Below are positions 1-4,415 of a stretch of DNA of 6,412 nucleotides, one piece after another. The translations under genes and the position numbers were made by a program. Every line of letters begins with the position of its first letter. Positions within the stretch are counted from its first letter, which is position 1. The notes under the pieces are model-generated. The model was not told where the DNA came from. It made no database searches and saw only the letters and a list, made by a program, of their open reading frames with translations. Origin of the DNA: Comamonas sp. (GTDB taxonomy: Bacteria > Pseudomonadota > Gammaproteobacteria > Burkholderiales > Burkholderiaceae_C); contig JAHAYB010000394.1 in assembly GCA_018384835.1 (NCBI GenBank), positions 1 to 6,412 of the forward strand, in the 5' to 3' direction.

Positions 1-26
1 CCCCTCCTTTTTAAGGAGGGGTGCCC
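1..26. repeat. GC-rich palindrome, copy 1 of an exact 26-base direct repeat
   Basis: Arms CCCCTCCTT (1-9) and AAGGAGGGG (13-21) pair perfectly around a TTT loop, followed by GTGCCC. The same 26 bases recur at 156-181. A second small palindrome, GCCC-GTA-GGGC, follows at 23-33. This is an extragenic repeat of the kind dispersed in many copies through some bacterial genomes. The left edge is cut by the window, so the unit may be longer. Confidence 0.8.
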
Positions 27-93
27 GTAGGGCGGGGTGGTAATGGGCGGGGCGGTTCTATTTATCCTGTTCTTTGCTTAACTCACGCTCCTA

Positions 94-181
94 ACCCCCT
101 CCCCCCTTTGGGGTACTCCCCCTTGGCAGGGGGAGAGGTGCTCGGGTTTTTAACGCCCCTCCTTTTTAAGGAGGGGTGCCC
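94..181. repeat. Composite GC-rich extragenic repeat (left copy)
   Basis: A run starting ACCCCCTCCCCCCTTT, then GGGGTACTCCCCCTTGG and CAGGGGGAGAGG, then TTTTTAACGCCCC and the palindrome CCCCTCCTT-TTT-AAGGAGGGG at 156-176. A clearly related unit in the same orientation lies at 4416-4490. On the minus strand the 156-176 hairpin follows the stop of the winged-helix gene and could help end its transcript. It lacks a clean U-tract, so that role is a guess. Confidence 0.7.
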
Positions 182-190
182 AAAGCGCAC

Positions 191-210
191 CCTGAGCGTA
201 GTCGAAGGGA
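191..210 (-). repeat. Dispersed REP-like repeat (CTTCGACTACGCTCAG family), inverted copy
   Basis: The minus strand reads TCCCTTCGACTACGCTCAGG. Its 16-base core matches 1884-1899 exactly in the opposite orientation, and related copies lie at 1941-1956 and 1993-2008. It begins just after the stop codon of the winged-helix gene. Confidence 0.7.
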
Positions 211-216
211 CAGGTG

Positions 217-987
217 CTAAAGGGCAGGGCAGTTCTGCTTGCGCCCTCCCCAGCGCGACCAAATGCCCTGCAGCATTGCTTGGCCGTAGCCTGGGGTGTA
301 GCTCGGTGGCGGCTTGAGCGCTTCTTTTTGGGCTTTTTGGGCGAGGTAGGCGGCCACTTGGGGGTCTAGTGGCGGCGCGGGGGGCGATTCGGCAACCCTG
401 CCCGTGAGCTGCCCCGCCCGCGCTTTTCGTGCCAAGGCCAAGCGCCAGCCGGGTTCGTTTTTAATCCATAACGGCACTTTTGCGGTAATCGCTTCGTACA
501 GCGCTTTTTGCTCGGGCGAGGCTTCGGCAAGAAGCTGCTCTAGCGTTTGCAGGGGCGGCGCTGTGGTTGTCTTGCTATGAATTGCTGCTTTCTGAGGCTC
601 TGTTTTTTCTAGCTGCTGATTGTCCGAAATCGGGTTTTCCGACGGCGGGTTTTCTGACTGCGGTGGCTGGGCTTGGTGTGGCGTGTCGGTCACGTCCCAG
701 CGCGTTTCTATAAAACGCCCCTGGCTGTCGCGTATCTGATGCTTGCTGACGTAGCCGTATTTTTCTAGCTCGGTCAGGGCGCTTCGGGTGCTGTGGCGGC
801 CTTCTTGGCGCAGGCTGGCCAAGTGCTGGAGGTTCAAACGCCATTTTTTCGGCAGCGAAAGCAAGTAGGACAACAGCCCTAAAGCCTTCCAGCTCAGGCG
901 GTTGTCTTGCAGGACGCGGTTGTGGTGGATGGTGAATCTCTCCACCGCTGGGCTGCGGTGGATGCGGATGCTTGATGCGCTGGTCAT
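217..987 (-). CDS. Winged-helix (HTH_36/DnaD-like) replication-type protein
   Basis: A 256-residue protein of unproven function. Residues about 14-82 look like the HTH_36 winged-helix domain found in plasmid, phage and transposon replication or regulatory proteins: LSWKALGLLSYLLSLP, then a second helix pair with RHSTRSALTELEKYGYV. A Pro/Gln/Asn-rich linker follows (about 103-145), with the tandem-like SENPPSENPISDN. A C-terminal part of about 110 residues, rich in Ala, Pro and Lys, has no motif I recognise. ATG at 985-987 is the only sensible start, because an in-frame TAA lies 18 bases upstream. No good Shine-Dalgarno is present (the leader is A-rich), so translation may be weak. The gene stands alone and divergent from the dinJ-yafQ pair, sharing the 285-base gap 988-1272. 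Its tail runs up to a REP-like repeat. It could be a leftover of an integrated plasmid or phage. The DNA-binding fold is fairly sure, the role is not. Confidence 0.75.
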   Translation of the reverse strand: MTSASSIRIHRSPAVERFTIHHNRVLQDNRLSWKALGLLSYLLSLPKKWRLNLQHLASLRQEGRHSTRSALTELEKYGYVSKHQIRDSQGRFIETRWDVTDTPHQAQPPQSENPPSENPISDNQQLEKTEPQKAAIHSKTTTAPPLQTLEQLLAEASPEQKALYEAITAKVPLWIKNEPGWRLALARKARAGQLTGRVAESPPAPPLDPQVAAYLAQKAQKEALKPPPSYTPGYGQAMLQGIWSRWGGRKQNCPAL

Positions 988-1019
988 GATCGTTGACTTT
1001 TTTTAGGAAGTTCAAACAT

Positions 1020-1060
1020 GCCACCCAGTGCTTGACTGTCTAGGAGAAGCAAAGGGTGGC
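1020..1060. other. Inverted repeat / imperfect hairpin upstream of the winged-helix gene
   Basis: GCCACCC (1020-1026) pairs with GGGTGGC (1054-1060), and inside them GCTT (1030-1033) pairs with AAGC (1047-1050). A further 9-base inverted repeat links GGCGTGGGG (1058-1066) to CCCCACGCC (1116-1124). The group lies between the divergent winged-helix and dinJ genes. It could be a protein-binding region, a leader RNA structure or old repeat debris. No iteron-like tandem array is present. Confidence 0.4.
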
Positions 1061-1184
1061 GTGGGGGCTAGACACAAGTCCTAAAACCTTGCCGCCGTCC
1101 TTACGGATAGGCGCTCCCCACGCCAAAACTGAGTATATGCGTGAGGGGGCAAGCTCGGCTCAAGAATTGCGGCTGGAAGATAGT

Positions 1185-1198
1185 GTAAAAGGTTTTAC
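1185..1198. promoter_or_regulatory. Perfect palindrome, probable operator of the dinJ-yafQ pair
   Basis: GTAAAA-GG-TTTTAC is a perfect inverted repeat 75 bases ahead of the antitoxin ATG. Ribbon-helix-helix antitoxins of the RelB/DinJ family bind palindromes in their own promoters, so this is the natural candidate for autoregulation. I could not find a convincing -35/-10 pair around it. A related sequence lies at 3947-3972, just upstream of the nuclease gene, which argues that it may instead belong to a dispersed repeat. Confidence 0.4.
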
Positions 1199-1250
1199 GG
1201 AGATTCAGTGACGAAATATCAAAAGAGATGCAAAATCCATCCACCAATTC

Positions 1251-1268
1251 GGAGGATTCGGAGGATTC
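1251..1268 (+). promoter_or_regulatory. Tandemly duplicated Shine-Dalgarno before the antitoxin
   Basis: The 9-mer GGAGGATTC occurs twice in tandem (1251-1259 and 1260-1268). The second GGAGG (1260-1264) is 8 bases from ATG 1273, an ideal spacing, and this decides the antitoxin start. The first copy is 17 bases from the ATG, too far for initiation there, but it could act as a standby site. Confidence 0.65.
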
Positions 1269-1272
1269 AGTC

Positions 1273-1548
1273 ATGGCAAACACCACGATGCTACACATTC
1301 GCATTGACCAAGAAATGAAAACCCAAGCCAGCGAGGCATTGGCTTCTATGGGGCTATCAGTATCAGATGCTGTGCGTATTTTGCTCAAGCGCATAGTTAA
1401 CGACCAAGCCTTTCCCCTAGAGCTGAAAGTGCCCAACGCCGAGACTCGCGCCGCCATTGAGGAATCACGAGCCATGATGCAAGCTCGTTCAGCACGCTTT
1501 GAATCAGCCGATGCCTTGTTCGATGCGCTCGAAGAAAACCGCCAGTAG
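1273..1548 (+). CDS. dinJ: RelB/DinJ family antitoxin
   Basis: A 91-residue antitoxin expected to bind and neutralise the YafQ-like RNase encoded next to it and to repress their shared promoter. The N-terminus is a ribbon-helix-helix fold: strand MLHIRID (6-12), helix about 13-25, then LSVSDAVRILLKRIV (28-42), the hallmark second helix of RelB/DinJ proteins. A FPLELKVPN segment (47-55), typical of the family linker, comes next. The acidic C-terminal tail (about 56-91) would wrap the toxin. The start at 1273 is chosen over an in-frame ATG at 1228 because of the GGAGG 8 bases upstream and the usual family length. The gene overlaps the toxin gene by 26 bases, so the two are translationally coupled. 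Confidence 0.92.
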   Translation: MANTTMLHIRIDQEMKTQASEALASMGLSVSDAVRILLKRIVNDQAFPLELKVPNAETRAAIEESRAMMQARSARFESADALFDALEENRQ

Positions 1549-1843
1549 CAAACGGGCAGCGCTGCCGCGAGCGAGCGACTACACCAAGGCATTTCAAAAG
1601 GACTGGGAAAGGTTGTCGCGCTCTGGTCGCTACGATATGAGACACCTCAAAGAGGTCATGCTGCTCTTGATTGCCAACGATGCGCCATTAGGGGCAGAGT
1701 GGCTAGATCACCCGCTCAAGGGCGATTGGGCAGATTTCCGTGAATGCCATGTTGGTGGCGATTTTCTCCTGATCTACCAGCTTAAAGGCAATGCCATTAA
1801 CTTCGTGCGTACCGGCACTCACGCTGAGTTGTTTGGTAAGTGA
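1523..1843 (+). CDS. yafQ: YafQ family type II toxin (ribosome-dependent mRNA endonuclease)
   Basis: A 106-residue RelE-superfamily toxin. By family knowledge it cleaves mRNA on the ribosome and is held inactive by DinJ. The key residues of E. coli YafQ appear with identical spacing, shifted by 13: His63 in LDHPLKGDW, His76 and Asp80 in ECHVGGD, Arg96 and His100 in FVRTGTH, and Phe104 in ELFG. E. coli positions are His50, His63, Asp67, His87 and Phe91. Phe81 replaces the Trp that follows the Asp in E. coli. All catalytic positions are kept, so the toxin should be active. ATG 1523 gives the best length; TTG 1499 and ATG 1511 are in frame but also lack a Shine-Dalgarno. It follows the antitoxin with a 26-base overlap, the usual antitoxin-first order, and probably relies on coupled translation. 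Confidence 0.92.
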   Translation: MRSKKTASSKRAALPRASDYTKAFQKDWERLSRSGRYDMRHLKEVMLLLIANDAPLGAEWLDHPLKGDWADFRECHVGGDFLLIYQLKGNAINFVRTGTHAELFGK

Positions 1844-1844
1844 A

Positions 1845-1877
1845 AGAAGACTGCTGCGCTGCGCTGGCAATGACAGG
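1845..1877 (-). repeat. Degenerate dispersed repeat (GTCATTGC... family)
   Basis: The minus strand reads CCTGTCATTGCCAGCGCAGC followed by GCAGCAGTCTTC. It resembles the widespread extragenic repeat beginning CCTGTCATTGCGAGCG. It starts directly after the toxin stop codon. The assignment to that family is from memory of its consensus. Confidence 0.45.
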
Positions 1878-1879
1878 GC

Positions 1880-2016
1880 TTGGCTTCGACTACGCTCAGC
1901 CAGCGCAGCCAGCGCAGCCAGCGATTCCGTTCCCTGAGTACTTCGACTGCGCTCAGCAACCCCGGAGTCGAAGGGAACCATTGCAGTTCTGGCTTCGACT
2001 TCGCGCAACCAGCGGC
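1880..2016. repeat. Cluster of REP-like CTTCGACTACGCTCAG repeats with a 9-base tandem
   Basis: Three related units occur: CTTCGACTACGCTCAG (1884-1899), CTTCGACTGCGCTCAG (1941-1956) and CTTCGACTTCGCGCAA (1993-2008). The middle one forms a hairpin, CTTCGACT (1941-1948) with AGTCGAAG (1966-1973) over a 17-base loop. Between the first two sits a short tandem of the 9-mer GCGCAGCCA (1903-1911 and 1912-1920, with a variant GCTCAGCCA at 1894-1902). Open frames across this stretch encode Gln/Ser/Arg repeats and are not genes. The 1941-1973 hairpin could weakly terminate the yafQ transcript. Confidence 0.7.
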
Positions 2017-2024
2017 TTGTCGCT

Positions 2025-2180
2025 TCAAAACAACTCCCCAGAGAGCAGCTCGGGCTGCTTGCGTGGTCTGCCCGTTTTACCCGCGTATTCGTGCAGCCAC
2101 TCCAGATAGGCGCGGTAGTCCTGTCCCCGATTATCGAAATTGGGATTAAATTGGGGTCTGTCCCCGATGATTATTCGCGA
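2025..2180 (-). pseudogene. Short remnant of a coding sequence, possibly a transposase C-terminus
   Basis: The minus strand is open for 51 codons from just after an in-frame TAA (2181-2183) to TGA (2025-2027), with no start codon of its own. The last 31 residues look protein-like rather than random: DYRAYLEWLHEYAG (residues 21-34), then KTGRPRKQPELL. A basic GRPRK-type tail on a short helical segment recalls C-termini of REP-associated or other transposases, but I cannot assign a family. The upstream half of the frame (about 2121-2180) is made of a dispersed GGGGTCTGTCCCC-type repeat, which suggests that the rest of the gene was lost. Read as a decayed gene end with low confidence. Confidence 0.35.
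2121..2171. repeat. CTGTCCCCGAT direct repeat / GGGGTCTGTCCCC element
   Basis: CTGTCCCCGAT occurs at 2121-2131 and again at 2158-2168. The second copy is part of the near-palindromic GGGGTCTGTCCCC (2153-2165) preceded by AAATT. A related but diverged piece, AACCGTGGTCTGTTCCCAAT, lies at 4379-4398. These are dispersed extragenic sequences. The apparent N-terminal extension of the next toxin gene runs through this element and is not real coding sequence. Confidence 0.55.
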
Positions 2181-2232
2181 TTATTCGATTTTTGTATTTG
2201 CGATTATTTGTCATTCCCATACATTACCTGAC

Positions 2233-2580
2233 ATGAATCTTCCCATCCTTGACGTGCGCTTTTTTTGCAGCGACAGCGGCAACGAGCCTGTGCGCGAGTG
2301 GCTGAAATCCCTGCCTGCCAGCGAGCGGCGCACCATCGGAGAGGACATCAAAACCGTGCAGTTCGGTTGGCCTCTGGGTATGCCTCTGGTACGCAAGATG
2401 GCAAGGGATTTATGGGAAGTCCGTATTCATCTAACCGACCGCATTGCCCGAGTGCTGTTCACCGTCATCGGGCACACGATGGTTTTACTGCATGGCTTTA
2501 TCAAGAAGTCCCAAGCCACACCAACCGCCGAGCTGGATATTGCCAAGCGGCGTTTGCAACAACTAAGGAGCCAATCATGA
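2233..2580 (+). CDS. RelE/ParE-superfamily toxin, phage Gp49-like (DUF891) family
   Basis: A 115-residue toxin of a type II toxin-antitoxin pair. Family members are HigB/RelE-like and are thought to cut mRNA on the ribosome. Visible motifs are an N-terminal strand plus PVREWLKSLP (19-28), the central PLVRKMARDLWEVRI (51-65), IARVLF (71-76), and the C-terminal LLHGFIKKSQATP (85-97) with the basic pair Lys91-Lys92. A helix with AKRRLQQLRS closes the protein. These are the conserved blocks of PF05973, and the length is normal. ATG 2233 is chosen because the in-frame stretch back to 2140 lies in a dispersed repeat and carries no family sequence. The Shine-Dalgarno is poor. The stop overlaps the next gene's ATG (ATGA at 2577-2580), so the pair forms a toxin-first operon as in higBA. 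Confidence 0.9.
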   Translation: MNLPILDVRFFCSDSGNEPVREWLKSLPASERRTIGEDIKTVQFGWPLGMPLVRKMARDLWEVRIHLTDRIARVLFTVIGHTMVLLHGFIKKSQATPTAELDIAKRRLQQLRSQS

Positions 2581-2855
2581 ACCCACACATCGGCAGCAGT
2601 CTGGACGAGCTTTTAGAGGAAGACGCAGTGCTGGAGGAGGTCAATGCTGTCGCTATCAAGCGTGTCGTGGCTTGGCAGATTGCACAAGAGATGAAAGCCC
2701 AGCAGCTGACCAAGACAGCGCTGGCGCAGAAGATGCATACCAGCCGCGCTGCACTCAACCGCCTGCTCGACGAAACCGATACCAGCCTGACACTAACCAC
2801 CCTCAGCAGCGCTGCCAAAGCACTGGGAAAGAATCTGCGGATTGAGTTGGCGTGA
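2577..2855 (+). CDS. Helix-turn-helix (Xre/HigA-like) antitoxin of the Gp49-type toxin
   Basis: A 92-residue antitoxin, partner of the toxin just upstream. Residues 1-25 are acidic (SSLDELLEEDAVLEEV), then a helix runs into the DNA-binding motif LTKTALAQKMHTSRAALNRL (44-63). LTLTTLSSAAKALGKNLRIEL (71-91) completes the fold, a very typical ending for this antitoxin family. It should bind the toxin and repress the operon promoter. The ATG overlaps the toxin TGA by ATGA, and GGAG at 2566-2570 (AAGGAGCC) provides a ribosome site. Only 17 bases separate its stop from the end of the convergent nuclease gene, with no clear terminator between, so the two transcripts probably overlap. Confidence 0.9.
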   Translation: MNPHIGSSLDELLEEDAVLEEVNAVAIKRVVAWQIAQEMKAQQLTKTALAQKMHTSRAALNRLLDETDTSLTLTTLSSAAKALGKNLRIELA

Positions 2856-2872
2856 AGGTCGCTGCGACTGGA

Positions 2873-3919
2873 CTACTGAAGCTGTTGACCTTCTATTTCT
2901 CTGGCAGTAATTGATTTTTTTTCAAGATCAAAATGCTGATAGTAAATTGGAATCTTGAATTGCTCGCGCAGCTTGCGTAGGTATCGCTCAGAATCCTGCG
3001 AAAGAGCAGCAGGCGAAATAATTACGAGTCTTGATGCACGTTCATGATTTGGATAGTATGCGTACTCAAGTAATTGAGATAATGCCTCGCGTATTGATGC
3101 TTTGGAGGTGTTTGCAGTTTTAATCTCGTAAAAAATATAACTATCATTTGCCTTTACAGCAATATCAATTTTAGTGCCGTATCCTGTATCTTGCTCACAG
3201 GAGACATTTTCCTTGCCATACTCTTTCACCAAGAGTCTATAAACAGCCTCTTGAATTTCATTATGAACAAGGTCGATTTCTTTAACCTGCTCTCGATAAG
3301 TTGCCGTGACTTTATCTTTCTTTTCAACATCTTTAGGCGTAAAGACGAAATCTGTAGGTGCAATATTTTCTGGAACACCATTTTTATTCTTTAGATTATA
3401 GTAGTCTGATCTTACTGCCGGATCTCCTGCATCAAAATTCATTGGCTCTTCGAGAAGATTCATGTCAGAGGGAGAAAACTTTATACAGCAGAAACCTTCT
3501 GGCGTTATTCGCTTGAAATCATCTACATTAGCAGATACGACAGCAAGTTGAGCATACATCTCTTCAAGCCAGCCATTTTTCTTGTACACATCGTAGATTT
3601 CCCTAGATTCATCTTCACCGACAACGCGGACATTTTTTATTTCGCCAAGCCACCATCGCTCTTTGGTTGAGCTATTTATTGCATAAAACGAAATATTGAA
3701 TGTCTCTCCCAAGTATTTACTGCGATGCTGACCAATTGCTTGGATATAGGCGTAATGGTATCCATCAATAATTTTGCTGATATCAAAAAGCCACTCTTCG
3801 TGACCATATCCATTTTGCGCCTCATACGCCTGAGGGTTGGATACTTTGCCCAAGGGACCAGAGGGGCGTTGCCAGTTATTGGTATTCCAACAAATACGAG
3901 CGACTTTATCCGCAGGCAT
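2873..3919 (-). CDS. Putative two-domain PD-(D/E)XK nuclease, restriction-like
   Basis: A 348-residue cytoplasmic protein. The C-terminal third (about 208-330) has the marks of a PD-(D/E)XK nuclease: a helix with HNEIQEAVYRLL (219-230), Asp252 in TKIDIAV, Glu265 and Lys267 in YIFYEIKTA, and Gln282 in the following helix ALSQLLEYAYY. These could form the metal-binding and catalytic set. The N-terminal domain, with ICWNTNNWQRPSG (9-21) and GYGHEEWLFD (37-46), is not one I can name. Such a domain ahead of a nuclease could read modified DNA or another target. The start is set at 3919, not the in-frame ATG at 3934, because GGAGAG lies 9 bases upstream of 3919 while 3934 has no ribosome site. The gene is AT-rich (17 G/C in 60 bases at 3121-3180, against 40 in 60 at 2281-2340), pointing to horizontal transfer. 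It lies 61 bases downstream of the Xre-type gene on the same strand. A stand-alone defence nuclease is the best guess. Confidence 0.75.
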   Translation of the reverse strand: MPADKVARICWNTNNWQRPSGPLGKVSNPQAYEAQNGYGHEEWLFDISKIIDGYHYAYIQAIGQHRSKYLGETFNISFYAINSSTKERWWLGEIKNVRVVGEDESREIYDVYKKNGWLEEMYAQLAVVSANVDDFKRITPEGFCCIKFSPSDMNLLEEPMNFDAGDPAVRSDYYNLKNKNGVPENIAPTDFVFTPKDVEKKDKVTATYREQVKEIDLVHNEIQEAVYRLLVKEYGKENVSCEQDTGYGTKIDIAVKANDSYIFYEIKTANTSKASIREALSQLLEYAYYPNHERASRLVIISPAALSQDSERYLRKLREQFKIPIYYQHFDLEKKSITAREIEGQQLQ

Positions 3920-3921
3920 TA

Positions 3922-3934
3922 TGAAACTCTCCAT
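3922..3934 (-). promoter_or_regulatory. Ribosome binding site that selects the inner start of the nuclease gene
   Basis: On the minus strand the order is ATGGAGAGTTTCATA and then ATG (3917-3919). GGAG ends 9-11 bases before this ATG. The outer ATG (3932-3934) is itself part of this site and has only TTAGTCCTAACCTTCT before it. The inner start therefore gives the likely protein, beginning MPADKVARICW. Confidence 0.6.
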
Positions 3935-3946
3935 AGAAGGTTAGGA

Positions 3947-3972
3947 CTAAAGGGTTTTGCAAAGATTCAGTG
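3947..3972. repeat. Copy 2 of a 26-base motif shared with the dinJ upstream region
   Basis: Aligning 3947-3972 with 1185-1210 gives 21 identities in 26, including AAA, GGTTTT and an exact AGATTCAGTG at the end. Here it lies between the Xre-type gene and the nuclease start, with the same plus-strand orientation. The palindrome seen in the first copy is imperfect here. It may be a shared regulatory site or a fragment of a dispersed repeat. Confidence 0.45.
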
Positions 3973-3980
3973 GGGTTGGC

Positions 3981-4259
3981 TCAAGCAAACACGACCTGCG
4001 TTTGCCCTTGCGGACGGCTGCGCCTAGCCTTGCGTACCACGATTTCTACATCACGACCCAAGCGGTTCAGGCACTCGATCATCTTGGTCTCGCTGATGCC
4101 GCGAAACTGTCCACGCAGCAAGCCGGACAACTTGGGCTGCGGAATTCCCAAAATCTCGGCAGCCTGTTGCTGCGTCAAATGGCGATGGCGAATGATGTCG
4201 CCAATCTTTCTGGCTAGACGCGCCTTGACATACATGGCATCGGCATCAGAAGTCTGCAA
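3981..4259 (-). CDS. Xre-type (HTH_37) antitoxin-like regulator, toxin partner absent, 5' end uncertain
   Basis: A 92-residue reading from TTG 4257-4259. It has a clear Xre-type DNA-binding motif, LTQQQAAEILGIPQPKLSGL (28-47), followed by LRGQFRGISETKM and NRLGRDVEIVV (65-75). These are hallmarks of antitoxins that follow RelE/ParE-like toxins. Upstream codons in the same frame add GNVYADL (to about 4277), matching the conserved start region of this family, so the natural protein probably began further out. No ATG or GTG exists in that frame back to the stop at 4377-4379. An ATG at 4317 is one frame off, suggesting a frameshift or a 5' end replaced by a repeat. No toxin gene lies upstream, where it normally would. 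It may now act as a lone repressor, possibly of the nuclease gene 61 bases downstream, or be decaying. Confidence 0.7.
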   Translation of the reverse strand: MQTSDADAMYVKARLARKIGDIIRHRHLTQQQAAEILGIPQPKLSGLLRGQFRGISETKMIECLNRLGRDVEIVVRKARRSRPQGQTQVVFA

Positions 4260-4274
4260 ATCAGCATAGACGTT

Positions 4275-4300
4275 GCCGCAACCTTCTTTGGTCTTGCGGC
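4275..4300. repeat. Hairpin at the ragged 5' end of the Xre-type gene
   Basis: GCCGCAA (4275-4281) and TTGCGGC (4294-4300) form a perfect 7-base stem over a 12-base loop. It sits exactly where family similarity of the antitoxin stops. It is followed by ACGCATCCTACCC (4311-4323), which resembles other dispersed extragenic sequences. It may be an insertion that removed the original start and toxin gene. Confidence 0.4.
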
Positions 4301-4415
4301 TCGATGGACAGACGCATCCTACCCACGAAAAGTCGGCGCTGGCGGGGCGGAAGGGGAATTTCAGCCTTGATAATAATTAACCGTGGTCTGTTCCCAATTG
4401 CTCTGCCCTCTTTTT

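Noticed and set aside
21..317. Plus-strand 98-codon open frame at the left edge
   Set aside because: It runs through GC-rich extragenic repeats and the antisense end of the winged-helix gene.
575..1024. Minus-strand 149-codon open frame overlapping the winged-helix gene
   Set aside because: Pro/Arg-rich shadow frame of the winged-helix gene with no recognisable domain.
1167..1198. TTGCGG with TTTTAC as a dinJ promoter
   Set aside because: The spacing is 20 bases and both boxes match the consensus poorly, so I did not call a promoter.
1101..1592. Minus-strand 163-codon open frame across dinJ
   Set aside because: It is antisense to a well-supported antitoxin gene and has Ser-rich random composition.
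1840..2149. Plus-strand open frames with SQRSQR-type repeats
   Set aside because: They are translations of the REP-like and 9-base tandem repeats, with no conserved protein.
2140..2232. N-terminal extension of the Gp49-type toxin, with a hydrophobic stretch that could pass for a signal peptide
   Set aside because: It is a translation of the GGGGTCTGTCCCC dispersed repeat and its AT-rich flank. The family fold starts at ATG 2233.
2265..2576. Plus-strand N-terminal extension of the helix-turn-helix antitoxin (about 104 residues)
   Set aside because: It lies out of frame inside the conserved toxin gene. The ATGA overlap at 2577 and the AAGGAG before it give the real start, and the family length is 90-95 residues.
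2858..2868. GTCGC-T-GCGAC as a terminator between the convergent genes
   Set aside because: The loop is too short to form a stable hairpin and no U-tract follows on either strand.
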